Positions 1 to 5,720 of a stretch of DNA of 12,696 nt are shown here, piece by piece; the stretch's first letter is position 1, and every line of letters begins with the position of its first letter. The stretch comes from an uncultured Bacilli bacterium (lineage in GTDB: Bacteria; Bacillota_I; Bacilli_A; RF39; UBA660). The stretch spans positions 1-12,696 of the forward strand of contig CANPZJ010000016.1 in assembly GCA_947588795.1 (NCBI GenBank), read 5' to 3'. Below the pieces are notes generated by a model. That model saw only the letters and a list, made by a program, of their open reading frames with translations. It had not been told where the DNA came from and ran no database searches. Both the position numbers and the translations under genes were made by a program.

Positions 1-48
1 CAAATGCCTGTAGATGTAAGTGAAAATAACAATATGTCTTTTAAATAA
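1..48 (+). CDS. Possible 3' tail of a convergent gene (partial)
   Basis: A frame open from the window edge reads QMPVDVSENNNMSFK and stops at TAA 46-48, six bases before the minus-strand stop at 54. A tail-to-tail arrangement would be reasonable. Fifteen open codons carry almost no statistical weight and no motif is recognised, so this may be chance. The sequence left of the window would settle it. Confidence 0.2.
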   Translation, partial: QMPVDVSENNNMSFK

Positions 49-53
49 GTTCA

Positions 54-665
54 TCAGTAAAATTGTTCATAAGAGATTAAATTTTTTGTCAATTTCTCAC
101 CATTTACATTAGTATTTTCTTCTTCTTGAATTGAATCTATTAACTCATCAGAATATTGAAATCTTTGTAATTCACCATAGTAGGCATTTAAAATATCACC
201 TATTGTTAAATTATCAAAATAATATTTTTTCCCACTTAAATATTCATTACTTGTATCGACACCACATCGTGAGAAAAAAGCATCTAAATAATTTATGAAT
301 TCCTTATAAATTTCATAATCATTAAACGAAACAGTTAACATATTTCGTGTTTTTTCAAAATGAATTATACCATTAGAATAATTTGATACTTGTAATTCAT
401 AATCAAATGCTTTTTGTATCGCTTTTACTAAATTTAATGCATTGTTAGTTTCAATATGTTCTTTTATAAGCATAGGTAAAATTTTTGTTATAAAAAATCG
501 ATAATAATAGTATGCCTTCGTTGTATTAACATTATATTTATTTTCAGATTTTGCTTCACAATATTGAGAATTAATTAATTTTTTTCTTTTCTCTTCTTTT
601 AATTTATTAACTTCATTAACATTAGCTTTTACTTTACTATTTAAAGTTTCATATAAGTTTTCCAT
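54..665 (-). CDS. Single-domain paralogue of a lineage-specific repeat-domain protein, function unknown
   Basis: I do not recognise this 203-aa protein. Residues 1-45 are charged and probably helical, rich in Lys/Glu/Asn. Residues 49-183 form one copy of a domain that occurs twice more in the neighbouring gene. Its signatures are an aromatic block with the TKAYYYY core (about 49-55), a LPMLIKEH helix (63-70), YLDAF (126-130), and the best-conserved stretch NLTIGDILNAYYGE (152-165), followed by SDELIDSIQEEEN. No signal peptide or convincing membrane span is seen, so it is probably cytosolic. The start matches that of the paralogue, and the 37 bases upstream are nearly identical. The Shine-Dalgarno is weak (GAAAGAAG). 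The paralogue ends 54 nt upstream, so co-transcription is possible. Codon and base use match the surrounding genes. Confidence 0.75.
   Translation of the reverse strand: MENLYETLNSKVKANVNEVNKLKEEKRKKLINSQYCEAKSENKYNVNTTKAYYYYRFFITKILPMLIKEHIETNNALNLVKAIQKAFDYELQVSNYSNGIIHFEKTRNMLTVSFNDYEIYKEFINYLDAFFSRCGVDTSNEYLSGKKYYFDNLTIGDILNAYYGELQRFQYSDELIDSIQEEENTNVNGEKLTKNLISYEQFY
117..521 (-). repeat. Domain repeat copy 1
   Basis: This is the coding copy of the repeated domain in the 203-aa gene (residues about 49-183). Conservation reaches the DNA level: the stretch encoding LPMLIKE reads almost the same here (about 457-490) as near 1125-1150 and 1640-1670. Boundaries were placed by eye from the aligned translations. 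Confidence 0.75.
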
Positions 666-702
666 AAATACACTTCTTTCTGATATAGTTATTTATTATA
701 AA
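666..702 (-). promoter_or_regulatory. Duplicated upstream block of the 203-aa gene, with -10 but no clear -35
   Basis: The 37 bases before the start match 1857-1893 upstream of the paralogue with one difference (693 against 1884). The block contains a TATAAT -10 (695-700, minus strand) and the weak Shine-Dalgarno. The similarity ends at 702/703, so the -35 side differs, and no TTGACA-like hexamer stands at a 17-nt spacing. The gene may use a weak promoter or depend on read-through. Confidence 0.55.
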
Positions 703-719
703 ATTATATAATAATATTA

Positions 720-1856
720 TTATCTAGATTTAATAGGTCTTATTAATTCTTTATAATTAATATTGGTATTTTCTTCTTTTTGAATGTCATCGATTAATTC
801 ATCAGTATATTCTAATCTTTGTAATTCACCATAATAGGCATTTAAGATATCACCAACTGTCATATTAGCAAAATTATATACATGACTTTGCATATATGCA
901 TCTGATGTATCAATACCATTACCTATACCATTACGTAAGCAAAAAGCATCTAAGTATTCCATGAATACGTAATAAAATGCATGATCACCAAAAGAAATAT
1001 AAAATACATTTAAATTTTTAAAAAATTTCACTGTAGATCCAGTAAATCTACTGACTTGTAATTTATAATCAAATGGTTTTTGCTTTATATCTTTAATATT
1101 TAAACTATAATTATTAGTACACTCTTTTATAAGCATAGGTAAAACTTCAGCTATGAAATATTTATAATAATAATATGCTTTTGTTGAACTAACATCATAA
1201 TCATATCTATAAGACGCATTCCAATAATCTAAGACCTTATAAAAAGTATTATCTTTTTTCATACTATTTCTTATTAATTCTTCACCATTTACATTAATAT
1301 TTTCTTCTTCTTGAATAGATGCGATTAATTCATCAGTAAATTCTAATCTTTGTCTTTCACCATAATAAGCATTTAAAATATCACCAATTGTTAAATTATT
1401 AAAATAATATAAATGTCCATTTGCGTATTCATTTGATATATCTATACCATTACGTAAACCAAAAGCATTTAAGTATTCTATAAACTCTTTATAAATTGCA
1501 TAATCATCAAGCCAAATAAACAACTCATTACCATTTTTTTGAAATAGTTTATCACCATTTGATTCATTTAAGACTTTTAACTCATAAACAAATTTTTTTT
1601 GTTTTGCTTCTTCCATAGTTAAAGCATAATTTTTTTTAATATGTTCTTTTATAAGCATAGGTAAAATTTTTGCTATAAAATGTTTATAATAGTAATAGGC
1701 TTTCATTTGCCCAACATTATATCTATATTTATCACTTATCTCGACTTCATGATATTGAGAATCAATTAACGCATTTCTTTTTTCTTCTTTTAAATTATTT
1801 GCATTTGCTACATTATATTTTACTTTATTATTTAAAGCTTCATATAAATCTTCCAT
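720..1856 (-). CDS. Two-domain paralogue of the same repeat-domain protein, function unknown
   Basis: This 378-aa protein is two tandem copies of the domain found in the adjacent 203-aa gene; I do not recognise the family. Residues 1-198 align along almost the whole neighbour, including the N-terminal charged helix (MEDLYEALNNKVK and the neighbour's MENLYETLNSKVK). The second copy (about 225-362) lacks most of that helix and starts near TKAYYYYKYF. Both copies keep the aromatic YYYY block, LPMLIKE, a YL(N/D)AF segment, and (N/M)LT(I/V)GDILNAYYGE followed by TDELI..IQ.EEN. No catalytic motif, metal site, signal peptide or transmembrane helix is apparent, which suggests a binding or structural role, but this is only inference. 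It has its own promoter just after the tatD terminator. It probably arose by duplication and in-frame fusion of a 200-codon ancestor. Confidence 0.78.
   Translation of the reverse strand: MEDLYEALNNKVKYNVANANNLKEEKRNALIDSQYHEVEISDKYRYNVGQMKAYYYYKHFIAKILPMLIKEHIKKNYALTMEEAKQKKFVYELKVLNESNGDKLFQKNGNELFIWLDDYAIYKEFIEYLNAFGLRNGIDISNEYANGHLYYFNNLTIGDILNAYYGERQRLEFTDELIASIQEEENINVNGEELIRNSMKKDNTFYKVLDYWNASYRYDYDVSSTKAYYYYKYFIAEVLPMLIKECTNNYSLNIKDIKQKPFDYKLQVSRFTGSTVKFFKNLNVFYISFGDHAFYYVFMEYLDAFCLRNGIGNGIDTSDAYMQSHVYNFANMTVGDILNAYYGELQRLEYTDELIDDIQKEENTNINYKELIRPIKSR
771..1184 (-). repeat. Domain repeat copy 3 (second domain of the 378-aa protein)
   Basis: This encodes residues about 225-362 of the 378-aa protein. 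It is the most divergent copy in its middle part (GIGNGIDTSDAY has a short insertion relative to the others), but it keeps TKAYYYY, LPMLIKE and GDILNAYYGE. Confidence 0.75.
1305..1706 (-). repeat. Domain repeat copy 2 (first domain of the 378-aa protein)
   Basis: This encodes residues about 51-184 of the 378-aa protein. With its N-terminal extension it is closest to the single-domain neighbour, which suggests the single-domain gene and this half share the most recent duplication. Confidence 0.75.
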
Positions 1857-1885
1857 AAATACACTTCTTTCTGATATAGTTATCT

Positions 1886-1914
1886 ATTATAAATGGGTTA
1901 TAAAAAATAAGCAA
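1886..1914 (-). promoter_or_regulatory. Sigma-A-type promoter of the 378-aa gene
   Basis: On the minus strand TTGCTT (1909-1914) and a perfect TATAAT (1886-1891) are 17 nt apart, about 30 nt upstream of the start codon. The -35 lies in the 3' arm of the tatD terminator, so the two signals overlap. Confidence 0.65.
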
Positions 1915-1937
1915 GAACAAATTAATTCTTACTTATT
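1902..1937 (-). terminator. Intrinsic terminator of the metG-tatD operon
   Basis: On the minus strand AATAAGTAAGAA (1926-1937) pairs with TTCTTGCTTATT (1906-1917) in a 12-bp stem with one G-U pair and an 8-nt loop, running into a T tract (1902-1907). The 5' arm lies in the last tatD codons and the stop codon is in the loop side. Confidence 0.85.
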
Positions 1938-2683
1938 CTATTAAACATATTATCTAAATTTTGATTAATAATCTTTGCTAAATCTTCTAAAGATATATTT
2001 TTTAAATCAGCGACAAATTTGGCAATATCTAAAATATGCGCCGGACTATTTTGTTTACCACGATATGGTTCTGGTGTAAGATAAGGACTATCGGTTTCTA
2101 AGACTAAAGATGATAAAGGAAGTTCTTTAATAACATCTTTAATATTAGCATTTTTAAAAGTTATTACCCCATTAATACCAATTAAATAGCCCATTTTGAT
2201 ATATTCTCTTGCTGTTTCAAGCGAACCACTGAAAGAATGAATTATTCCTTTAATATGATATTTTTTTAAAGTAGTTAAAGTATCTAAAGTGGCATCTCTA
2301 CTATGAATTATAACTGGCATATTATATTTTTCCGCTAGTTTTAATTGTATTTCTAATAACTTAATTTGTTTTTCTTTATTCTCTTTTGTGTAATAATAAT
2401 CTAAACCTATTTCACCAATAGCAATTATTTTTTTATTAGATATATTATCTTCAATATATTTTATATCTTCATCTTGATATGTATCTACACTTTCTGAATG
2501 AATACCAATAGCACCATACATATTTGGGTATTTATCTATAAGATTAATAACTTCAATATTTGATTTAGCATCACAACCATTATTAATAAAACGAGTAACT
2601 TTATTAAGCGATGCTTCATTTATTACTTTAGCAATATCATCATAATATTCACTATATAAATGACAATGACTATCAGTAAACAT
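1922..2683 (-). CDS. tatD: TatD-family metal-dependent DNase
   Basis: This is a 253-aa TatD/YcfH/YabD-type hydrolase of the amidohydrolase (TIM-barrel) superfamily. Family members are Mg2+-dependent 3'-5' exonucleases or phosphodiesterases linked to DNA repair and turnover. Metal-site residues are visible in order: the HxH of DSHCHL (His6, His8), His62 in GIHSE, Glu91 in IGEIGLDYY, His127 in VIIHSRDA, His149 in GIIHSFSG, and Asp198 in LETDSPYLTPEP. The length is normal. The start ATG overlaps the metG stop by one base (TAATG), showing translational coupling. The metG-tatD pair matches metS-yabD in B. subtilis. The physiological substrate cannot be told from sequence. The reading frame is intact with no odd residues. 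Confidence 0.96.
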   Translation of the reverse strand: MFTDSHCHLYSEYYDDIAKVINEASLNKVTRFINNGCDAKSNIEVINLIDKYPNMYGAIGIHSESVDTYQDEDIKYIEDNISNKKIIAIGEIGLDYYYTKENKEKQIKLLEIQLKLAEKYNMPVIIHSRDATLDTLTTLKKYHIKGIIHSFSGSLETAREYIKMGYLIGINGVITFKNANIKDVIKELPLSSLVLETDSPYLTPEPYRGKQNSPAHILDIAKFVADLKNISLEDLAKIINQNLDNMFNRISKN

Positions 2684-4206
2684 TAATCTTCTTTAATCCT
2701 TTCAAATAAATTAGCTGGTTTTTCTAATCCTAATTCATATTTAGAAACTGGAGTGTATACATTATCAAAGTCACGATTATTAACTTTTAAACTAGTTAAT
2801 ATTTTATCAGCAGTTTCCGGAATAAATGGTTGTAAGAATAAAGCACATACTCTAATTGATTCCAGTAAATTATAAATAATTGTTTCTAATCTATTCTTAT
2901 TGGCATCTTCTTTGGCAAGTGTCCATGGAGCAGTATCATCAATATATTTATTACATTTACGAAGAACATCAAAAATACATTCTAAAGCTTCATTTATTTT
3001 AAGTTCATTCATTTTTTCAGAAACTAAAGCTTGTAAATTAGAAGTTGAATCTAATAAATCTTGATCAATATCTTCTAATACATTTGGATTTGTCACATTA
3101 CCTTCAAAATATTTTATACCCATTTGAATAGTTCTACTCACCAAGTTTCCTAAAATGTTACATAAATCTGAATTAGTTCTTGTAATAAGTGCTTTTTCAG
3201 AGAAAGTACCATCACTACCAAAAGGAACTTCCCGAAGAGCAAAATAACGAACAGCATCAACACCATAAGCATCAATGTATTCTCTTGGATCTTTATAATT
3301 ACCTAAACTTTTACTAATTTTACCACCATCAATTATAAGCCATCCATGACCAAAGACTTGTTTAGGTAACGGAAGATCTAATGCCATTAAAATAGCTGGC
3401 CAAATAATTGTATGAAATCTAACTATTTCTTTACCAACTAGATGTAAGTCAGCTGGCCAATATTTTTTAAATTCTGGGGTAATATCAGGATAACCTAAAC
3501 TAGTTATATAATTTGTTAGGGCATCAATCCAAACATAAATAACATGTTTTTCATCAAAAGTAACTGGAATACCCCATTTAAAAGACGTTCTTGATACACA
3601 TAAATCTTCTAATCCGGGTCTAATAAAATTATTTAACATTTCATTTTTTCTTGATACAGGTTGGATAAAATCAGGGTGAGATTCATAATATTCTTCTAAT
3701 TTCTTTTGATATTTACTTAATTTAAAGAAATAAGCTTCTTCCGTAACAACACTAACATCTCTACCACAATCTGGACATTTGCCATCAACTAATTGCGTTT
3801 CTGTCCAAAATGATTCACATGGAACACAATAAAGTCCTTTATATTCACCTTTATAGATATCACCTTGATCATATAATTTTTTAAATATTTCTTGTACTTT
3901 TTTAACATGAAAATCATCAGTTGTTCTAATAAAGAAATCATATGAAATATTAAGTCTATTCCATAAATCTTTAGCATTTTCAATTATTTTATCAACATAT
4001 TCTTTTGGCGTAACCCCTGCTTCTTTAGCTTTATTTTCAATTTTTAAACCGTGCTCATCAGTACCAGTTTGAAAAAATACATCAAAACCGGATAATCTTT
4101 TATATCTTGATATAGCATCAGCAATAATTGTGGTATAACAATGCCCAATATGAAATTCCGCACTTGGATAATATATTGGGGTAGTTATATAATATTTTTC
4201 TTTCAT
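2683..4206 (-). CDS. metG: Methionyl-tRNA synthetase
   Basis: This class I synthetase charges tRNA-Met, including the initiator, with methionine in the cytoplasm. The protein has 507 residues. The HIGH signature is His19-Ile-Gly-His22 (AEFHIGHCY) and the KMSKS signature is KISKS (296-300). A zinc knuckle is formed by C127-x2-C130 and C144-x2-C147. The anticodon-binding helical domain follows from about 345 and includes the typical DDTAPW motif. The chain ends there, without the C-terminal EMAP/Trbp111-like domain of the longer B. subtilis enzyme (about 660 aa). The start directly abuts the dut stop (TAAATG), with GAGG about 8 nt upstream. It is the third gene of an operon led by a methionine T-box (5348-5543), which accounts for its regulation. 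It is called metS in Bacillus. Confidence 0.98.
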   Translation of the reverse strand: MKEKYYITTPIYYPSAEFHIGHCYTTIIADAISRYKRLSGFDVFFQTGTDEHGLKIENKAKEAGVTPKEYVDKIIENAKDLWNRLNISYDFFIRTTDDFHVKKVQEIFKKLYDQGDIYKGEYKGLYCVPCESFWTETQLVDGKCPDCGRDVSVVTEEAYFFKLSKYQKKLEEYYESHPDFIQPVSRKNEMLNNFIRPGLEDLCVSRTSFKWGIPVTFDEKHVIYVWIDALTNYITSLGYPDITPEFKKYWPADLHLVGKEIVRFHTIIWPAILMALDLPLPKQVFGHGWLIIDGGKISKSLGNYKDPREYIDAYGVDAVRYFALREVPFGSDGTFSEKALITRTNSDLCNILGNLVSRTIQMGIKYFEGNVTNPNVLEDIDQDLLDSTSNLQALVSEKMNELKINEALECIFDVLRKCNKYIDDTAPWTLAKEDANKNRLETIIYNLLESIRVCALFLQPFIPETADKILTSLKVNNRDFDNVYTPVSKYELGLEKPANLFERIKED

Positions 4207-4692
4207 TTAACAATCCTCTTTTCTATTCGTACTGCCAAGTCCACCTTGACGTTCAGTATCAACCTCATCACCACAAGTTAAATATTTTAAAAATATGCCT
4301 TGGGCATAGGCTTCCCCTTTTTTTACTTTAAATACTTTTTCACCTTCATTTTGAAGAGATACATAAAAATGTCCTTCATTATCTTTATTATTGTAAAAAT
4401 CACTATCGATAATTCCTACTTGATTAGTGGCTCTAACATTATATTTAAAGCCCATACTACTACGAACTACAATGACAAGCATTTCATCACCCGGGAATTT
4501 TGCTTTATAGCCAGTCGGTATTTTTTTTATTTCACCAGGGGCAATTTCAAATTCTTCAATAGCCAGAAAATCATAACCAGCACTATGCTTAGTTTTCCTT
4601 ACTGGTAATTTATATTCTTCATATAATTTTTTATCATCTTTAACATCTTTTTTAAATTGTTCAAAACTTATTTTTTCAAAACATCTTTCCAT
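4207..4692 (-). CDS. dut: Trimeric-type dUTP diphosphatase
   Basis: The enzyme hydrolyses dUTP to dUMP and PPi, keeping uracil out of DNA and supplying dUMP for dTMP synthesis. All five trimeric dUTPase motifs are present: AGYDFLA (38-44), RSSMGFK (77-83), GIIDSDFY (93-100, with the catalytic Asp96), GEAYAQGIF (126-134) and the C-terminal RQGGLGSTNR (148-157). Variations are Phe for the usual Tyr after DSD in motif 3, a short insertion (NNKDNEG, 101-107) between motif 3 and the next strand, Leu for Phe in motif 5, and an N-terminal extension of about 30 residues. These may mark a sub-branch of the family. The active site looks complete. A strong AAGGAG lies 6 nt from the ATG. The gene sits 10 nt after the HAD gene and abuts metG. 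Confidence 0.9.
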   Translation of the reverse strand: MERCFEKISFEQFKKDVKDDKKLYEEYKLPVRKTKHSAGYDFLAIEEFEIAPGEIKKIPTGYKAKFPGDEMLVIVVRSSMGFKYNVRATNQVGIIDSDFYNNKDNEGHFYVSLQNEGEKVFKVKKGEAYAQGIFLKYLTCGDEVDTERQGGLGSTNRKEDC

Positions 4693-4702
4693 ACTTATCT
4701 CC

Positions 4703-5329
4703 TTAAAATATATTCATTAAATCACTTATTTTTTTAATAGTTTCATATTTTTCTGAATTTTCATTAGTTTTCCATATAGGTTTTATCCCTAATGATTCTG
4801 CAAATTCAATATCAGTTTTTAATTTATCACCAACATAAACACAATCTTCTTTGGGATAATCTTTTAAAATAACATCAAACGTTCTAGGATCCGGCTTTAA
4901 ATAATTTATATCACCGCCATATATTTTTTTAAAATATTTTAAAATACCCATTTTTTGTAAGCGCATTCGTTGGCTTTCAGTAAACCAATTAGATATTACA
5001 AATAAATCATATTTATTGCTTAAATACTTAAGTGTCTTTTTTAAAAGTTTATCATCATTTATAATACATTCTCCATAAGTTATAATATAATTATCAACAA
5101 ATTTTAAAGGTAATGATGATTGACAATAATTATTAATATATTCGATTAAATCTTCTTTGTCTAATATGTTTTTTTCTCTTTCATTAGCATCAACTGCATT
5201 ATATATTTTAAGTGGTAGTGATTTATCATATTTAATATTTAACATATCAAGAGCTTTATTTACACTAAGAATATAATTAGAATTCCAAGTTATCAAAGTA
5301 TTGTCAACATCAAATATAATTGCTTTCAT
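4703..5329 (-). CDS. HAD-superfamily hydrolase (subfamily IA, phosphatase-like)
   Basis: This is a 208-aa haloacid-dehalogenase-type hydrolase, probably a small-molecule phosphatase. The four catalytic motifs are visible: motif I FDVDNTL with nucleophile Asp7 and acid Asp9, motif II ISN (Ser113), motif III LKPDP (Lys145), and motif IV YVGDKLKTD with Asp168 and Asp173 for Mg2+. A helical cap (about 15-85) between motifs I and II is typical of subfamily I, as in YjjG, Gph or YsaA. YjjG-type enzymes remove non-canonical nucleoside monophosphates. The neighbouring dUTPase makes a nucleotide house-cleaning role attractive, but that is inference. It is the first gene after the T-box leader. The start is chosen for its position and a GAAAGAG 8 nt upstream; the nearby ATGATG is in another frame and stops at once. 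Confidence 0.9.
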   Translation of the reverse strand: MKAIIFDVDNTLITWNSNYILSVNKALDMLNIKYDKSLPLKIYNAVDANEREKNILDKEDLIEYINNYCQSSLPLKFVDNYIITYGECIINDDKLLKKTLKYLSNKYDLFVISNWFTESQRMRLQKMGILKYFKKIYGGDINYLKPDPRTFDVILKDYPKEDCVYVGDKLKTDIEFAESLGIKPIWKTNENSEKYETIKKISDLMNIF

Positions 5330-5346
5330 TTCATCATCTCTTTCAA

Positions 5347-5414
5347 TAAAAAATTCATAAACAAAGGAGTAAAGGACGAAAAAATATTCCGCGGTACCAC
5401 CTTTATTTATGAAT
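5347..5414 (-). terminator. T-box regulated terminator hairpin
   Basis: On the minus strand the arm at 5400-5414 (ATTCATAAATAAAGG) pairs with 5353-5367 (CCTTTGTTTATGAAT), 15 bp with one G-U pair, followed by a run of T. The alternative antiterminator uses AAAGG with CCUUU around the T-box sequence, so the two structures exclude each other. Confidence 0.92.
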
Positions 5415-5543
5415 TAATCATACACTTAATGGTTTTAACACACCTCTGTGATTTGACTCATTTGTTCATACCTAATTATTTCCTTATGTTAATTTGCACC
5501 AAACATTAACTCTCTTTAATAATTCCATAATTATCATACAAAT
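5348..5543 (-). promoter_or_regulatory. Methionine-specific T-box riboswitch leader
   Basis: The leader senses uncharged tRNA-Met and controls the HAD-dut-metG-tatD operon by transcription antitermination. The hallmark T-box GGTGGTACCGCGG lies at 5389-5401 on the minus strand. Stem I is closed by AUUUGU (5538-5543) with ACAAAU (5460-5465). A second helix follows: AAUUAUU (about 5517-5523) with AAUAAUU (5473-5479). Next come AGAGAG and the apical stem GUUAAU (5505-5510) with AUUAAC (5488-5493), holding the GGUGCAA distal loop. The specifier loop shows AUG followed by A at 5467-5469, the methionine codon. The UGGU of the antiterminator bulge would pair with an ACCA tRNA 3' end. The downstream metG gene fits this specificity. 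The leader is compact, with only about 58 nt between stem I and the T-box. Confidence 0.95.
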
Positions 5544-5561
5544 TCCACATCAATTAAATTT

Positions 5562-5590
5562 AGTTTAGCATAAGAATAAGTTTTATTCAA
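5562..5590 (-). promoter_or_regulatory. Promoter of the T-box/HAD-dut-metG-tatD operon
   Basis: On the minus strand TTGAAT (5585-5590) and TAAACT (5562-5567) are 17 nt apart, with an extended -10 TGC just before the -10 hexamer. The predicted transcript start near 5555 would place the whole T-box stem I in the RNA. Confidence 0.7.
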
Positions 5591-5597
5591 TAAGAAA

Positions 5598-5689
5598 TTG
5601 TTCTTTGTAAATTCAAAAAATTGTTCTTTGTGAATTTAAAAGTTGCAATATATGTGAATTTAAAAGTTGCAATATAATATTAAAAATGC
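5598..5689. repeat. Four degenerate 22-24-nt tandem repeats between divergent promoters
   Basis: Units begin at 5598, 5621, 5643 and 5667, each with TTG. Units 1-2 share TTGTTCTTTGT, units 3-4 share TTGCAATATA, and units 2-3 share GTGAATTTAAAAG. A 24-nt segment is exactly duplicated (5629-5652 and 5653-5676). An 8-bp inverted repeat is embedded (TAAATTCA 5608-5615 with TGAATTTA 5631-5638). The array fills the space between the -35 boxes of the two divergent promoters, and its last unit supplies the rightward -35. Confidence 0.75.
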
Positions 5690-5695
5690 TATTAT
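5667..5695 (+). promoter_or_regulatory. Promoter of the 724-aa gene
   Basis: TTGCAA (5667-5672) and TATTAT (5690-5695) are 17 nt apart, with an extended -10 TGC at 5687-5689. An overlapping TATAAT at 5693-5698 is a less well-spaced alternative. A GGAGG follows at 5711-5715. This shows the gene starts at ATG 5721, not at the in-frame TTG inside the promoter. Confidence 0.7.
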
Positions 5696-5720
5696 AATTA
5701 ACAAATTAATGGAGGTAGTT

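Larger units (their letters stand above)
5330..5720. other. 391-nt intergenic control region
   Basis: This is the only gene-free stretch over 300 nt. From left to right it holds the T-box terminator/antiterminator, T-box stem I, the leftward promoter, the tandem-repeat cluster, the rightward promoter and the 724-aa gene's ribosome-binding site. No tRNA, small ORF with a ribosome-binding site, or mobile-element end was found in it. Confidence 0.85.

Noticed and set aside
1258..1262. Internal start at Met199 making the second domain of the 378-aa protein a separate gene
   Set aside because: The frame is continuous with the first domain and no Shine-Dalgarno precedes that ATG.
3789..3983. Minus-strand 64-codon frame inside metG
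   Set aside because: It is out of frame within the conserved zinc-binding region of MetRS and has no ribosome-binding site.
4300..4608. Plus-strand open frame of 102 codons inside dut
   Set aside because: It is opposite a gene with all five dUTPase motifs, is low-complexity Phe/Ile-rich, and has no ribosome-binding site.
5598..5689. CRISPR array
   Set aside because: Units are contiguous without unique spacers, imperfect, and no cas gene is present.
5667..5720. In-frame upstream extension of the 724-aa gene from TTG 5667 (or ATG 5709)
   Set aside because: The TTG is the -35 box and lies in the tandem repeat. ATG 5709 overlaps the GGAGG at 5711-5715. ATG 5721 has correct spacing.
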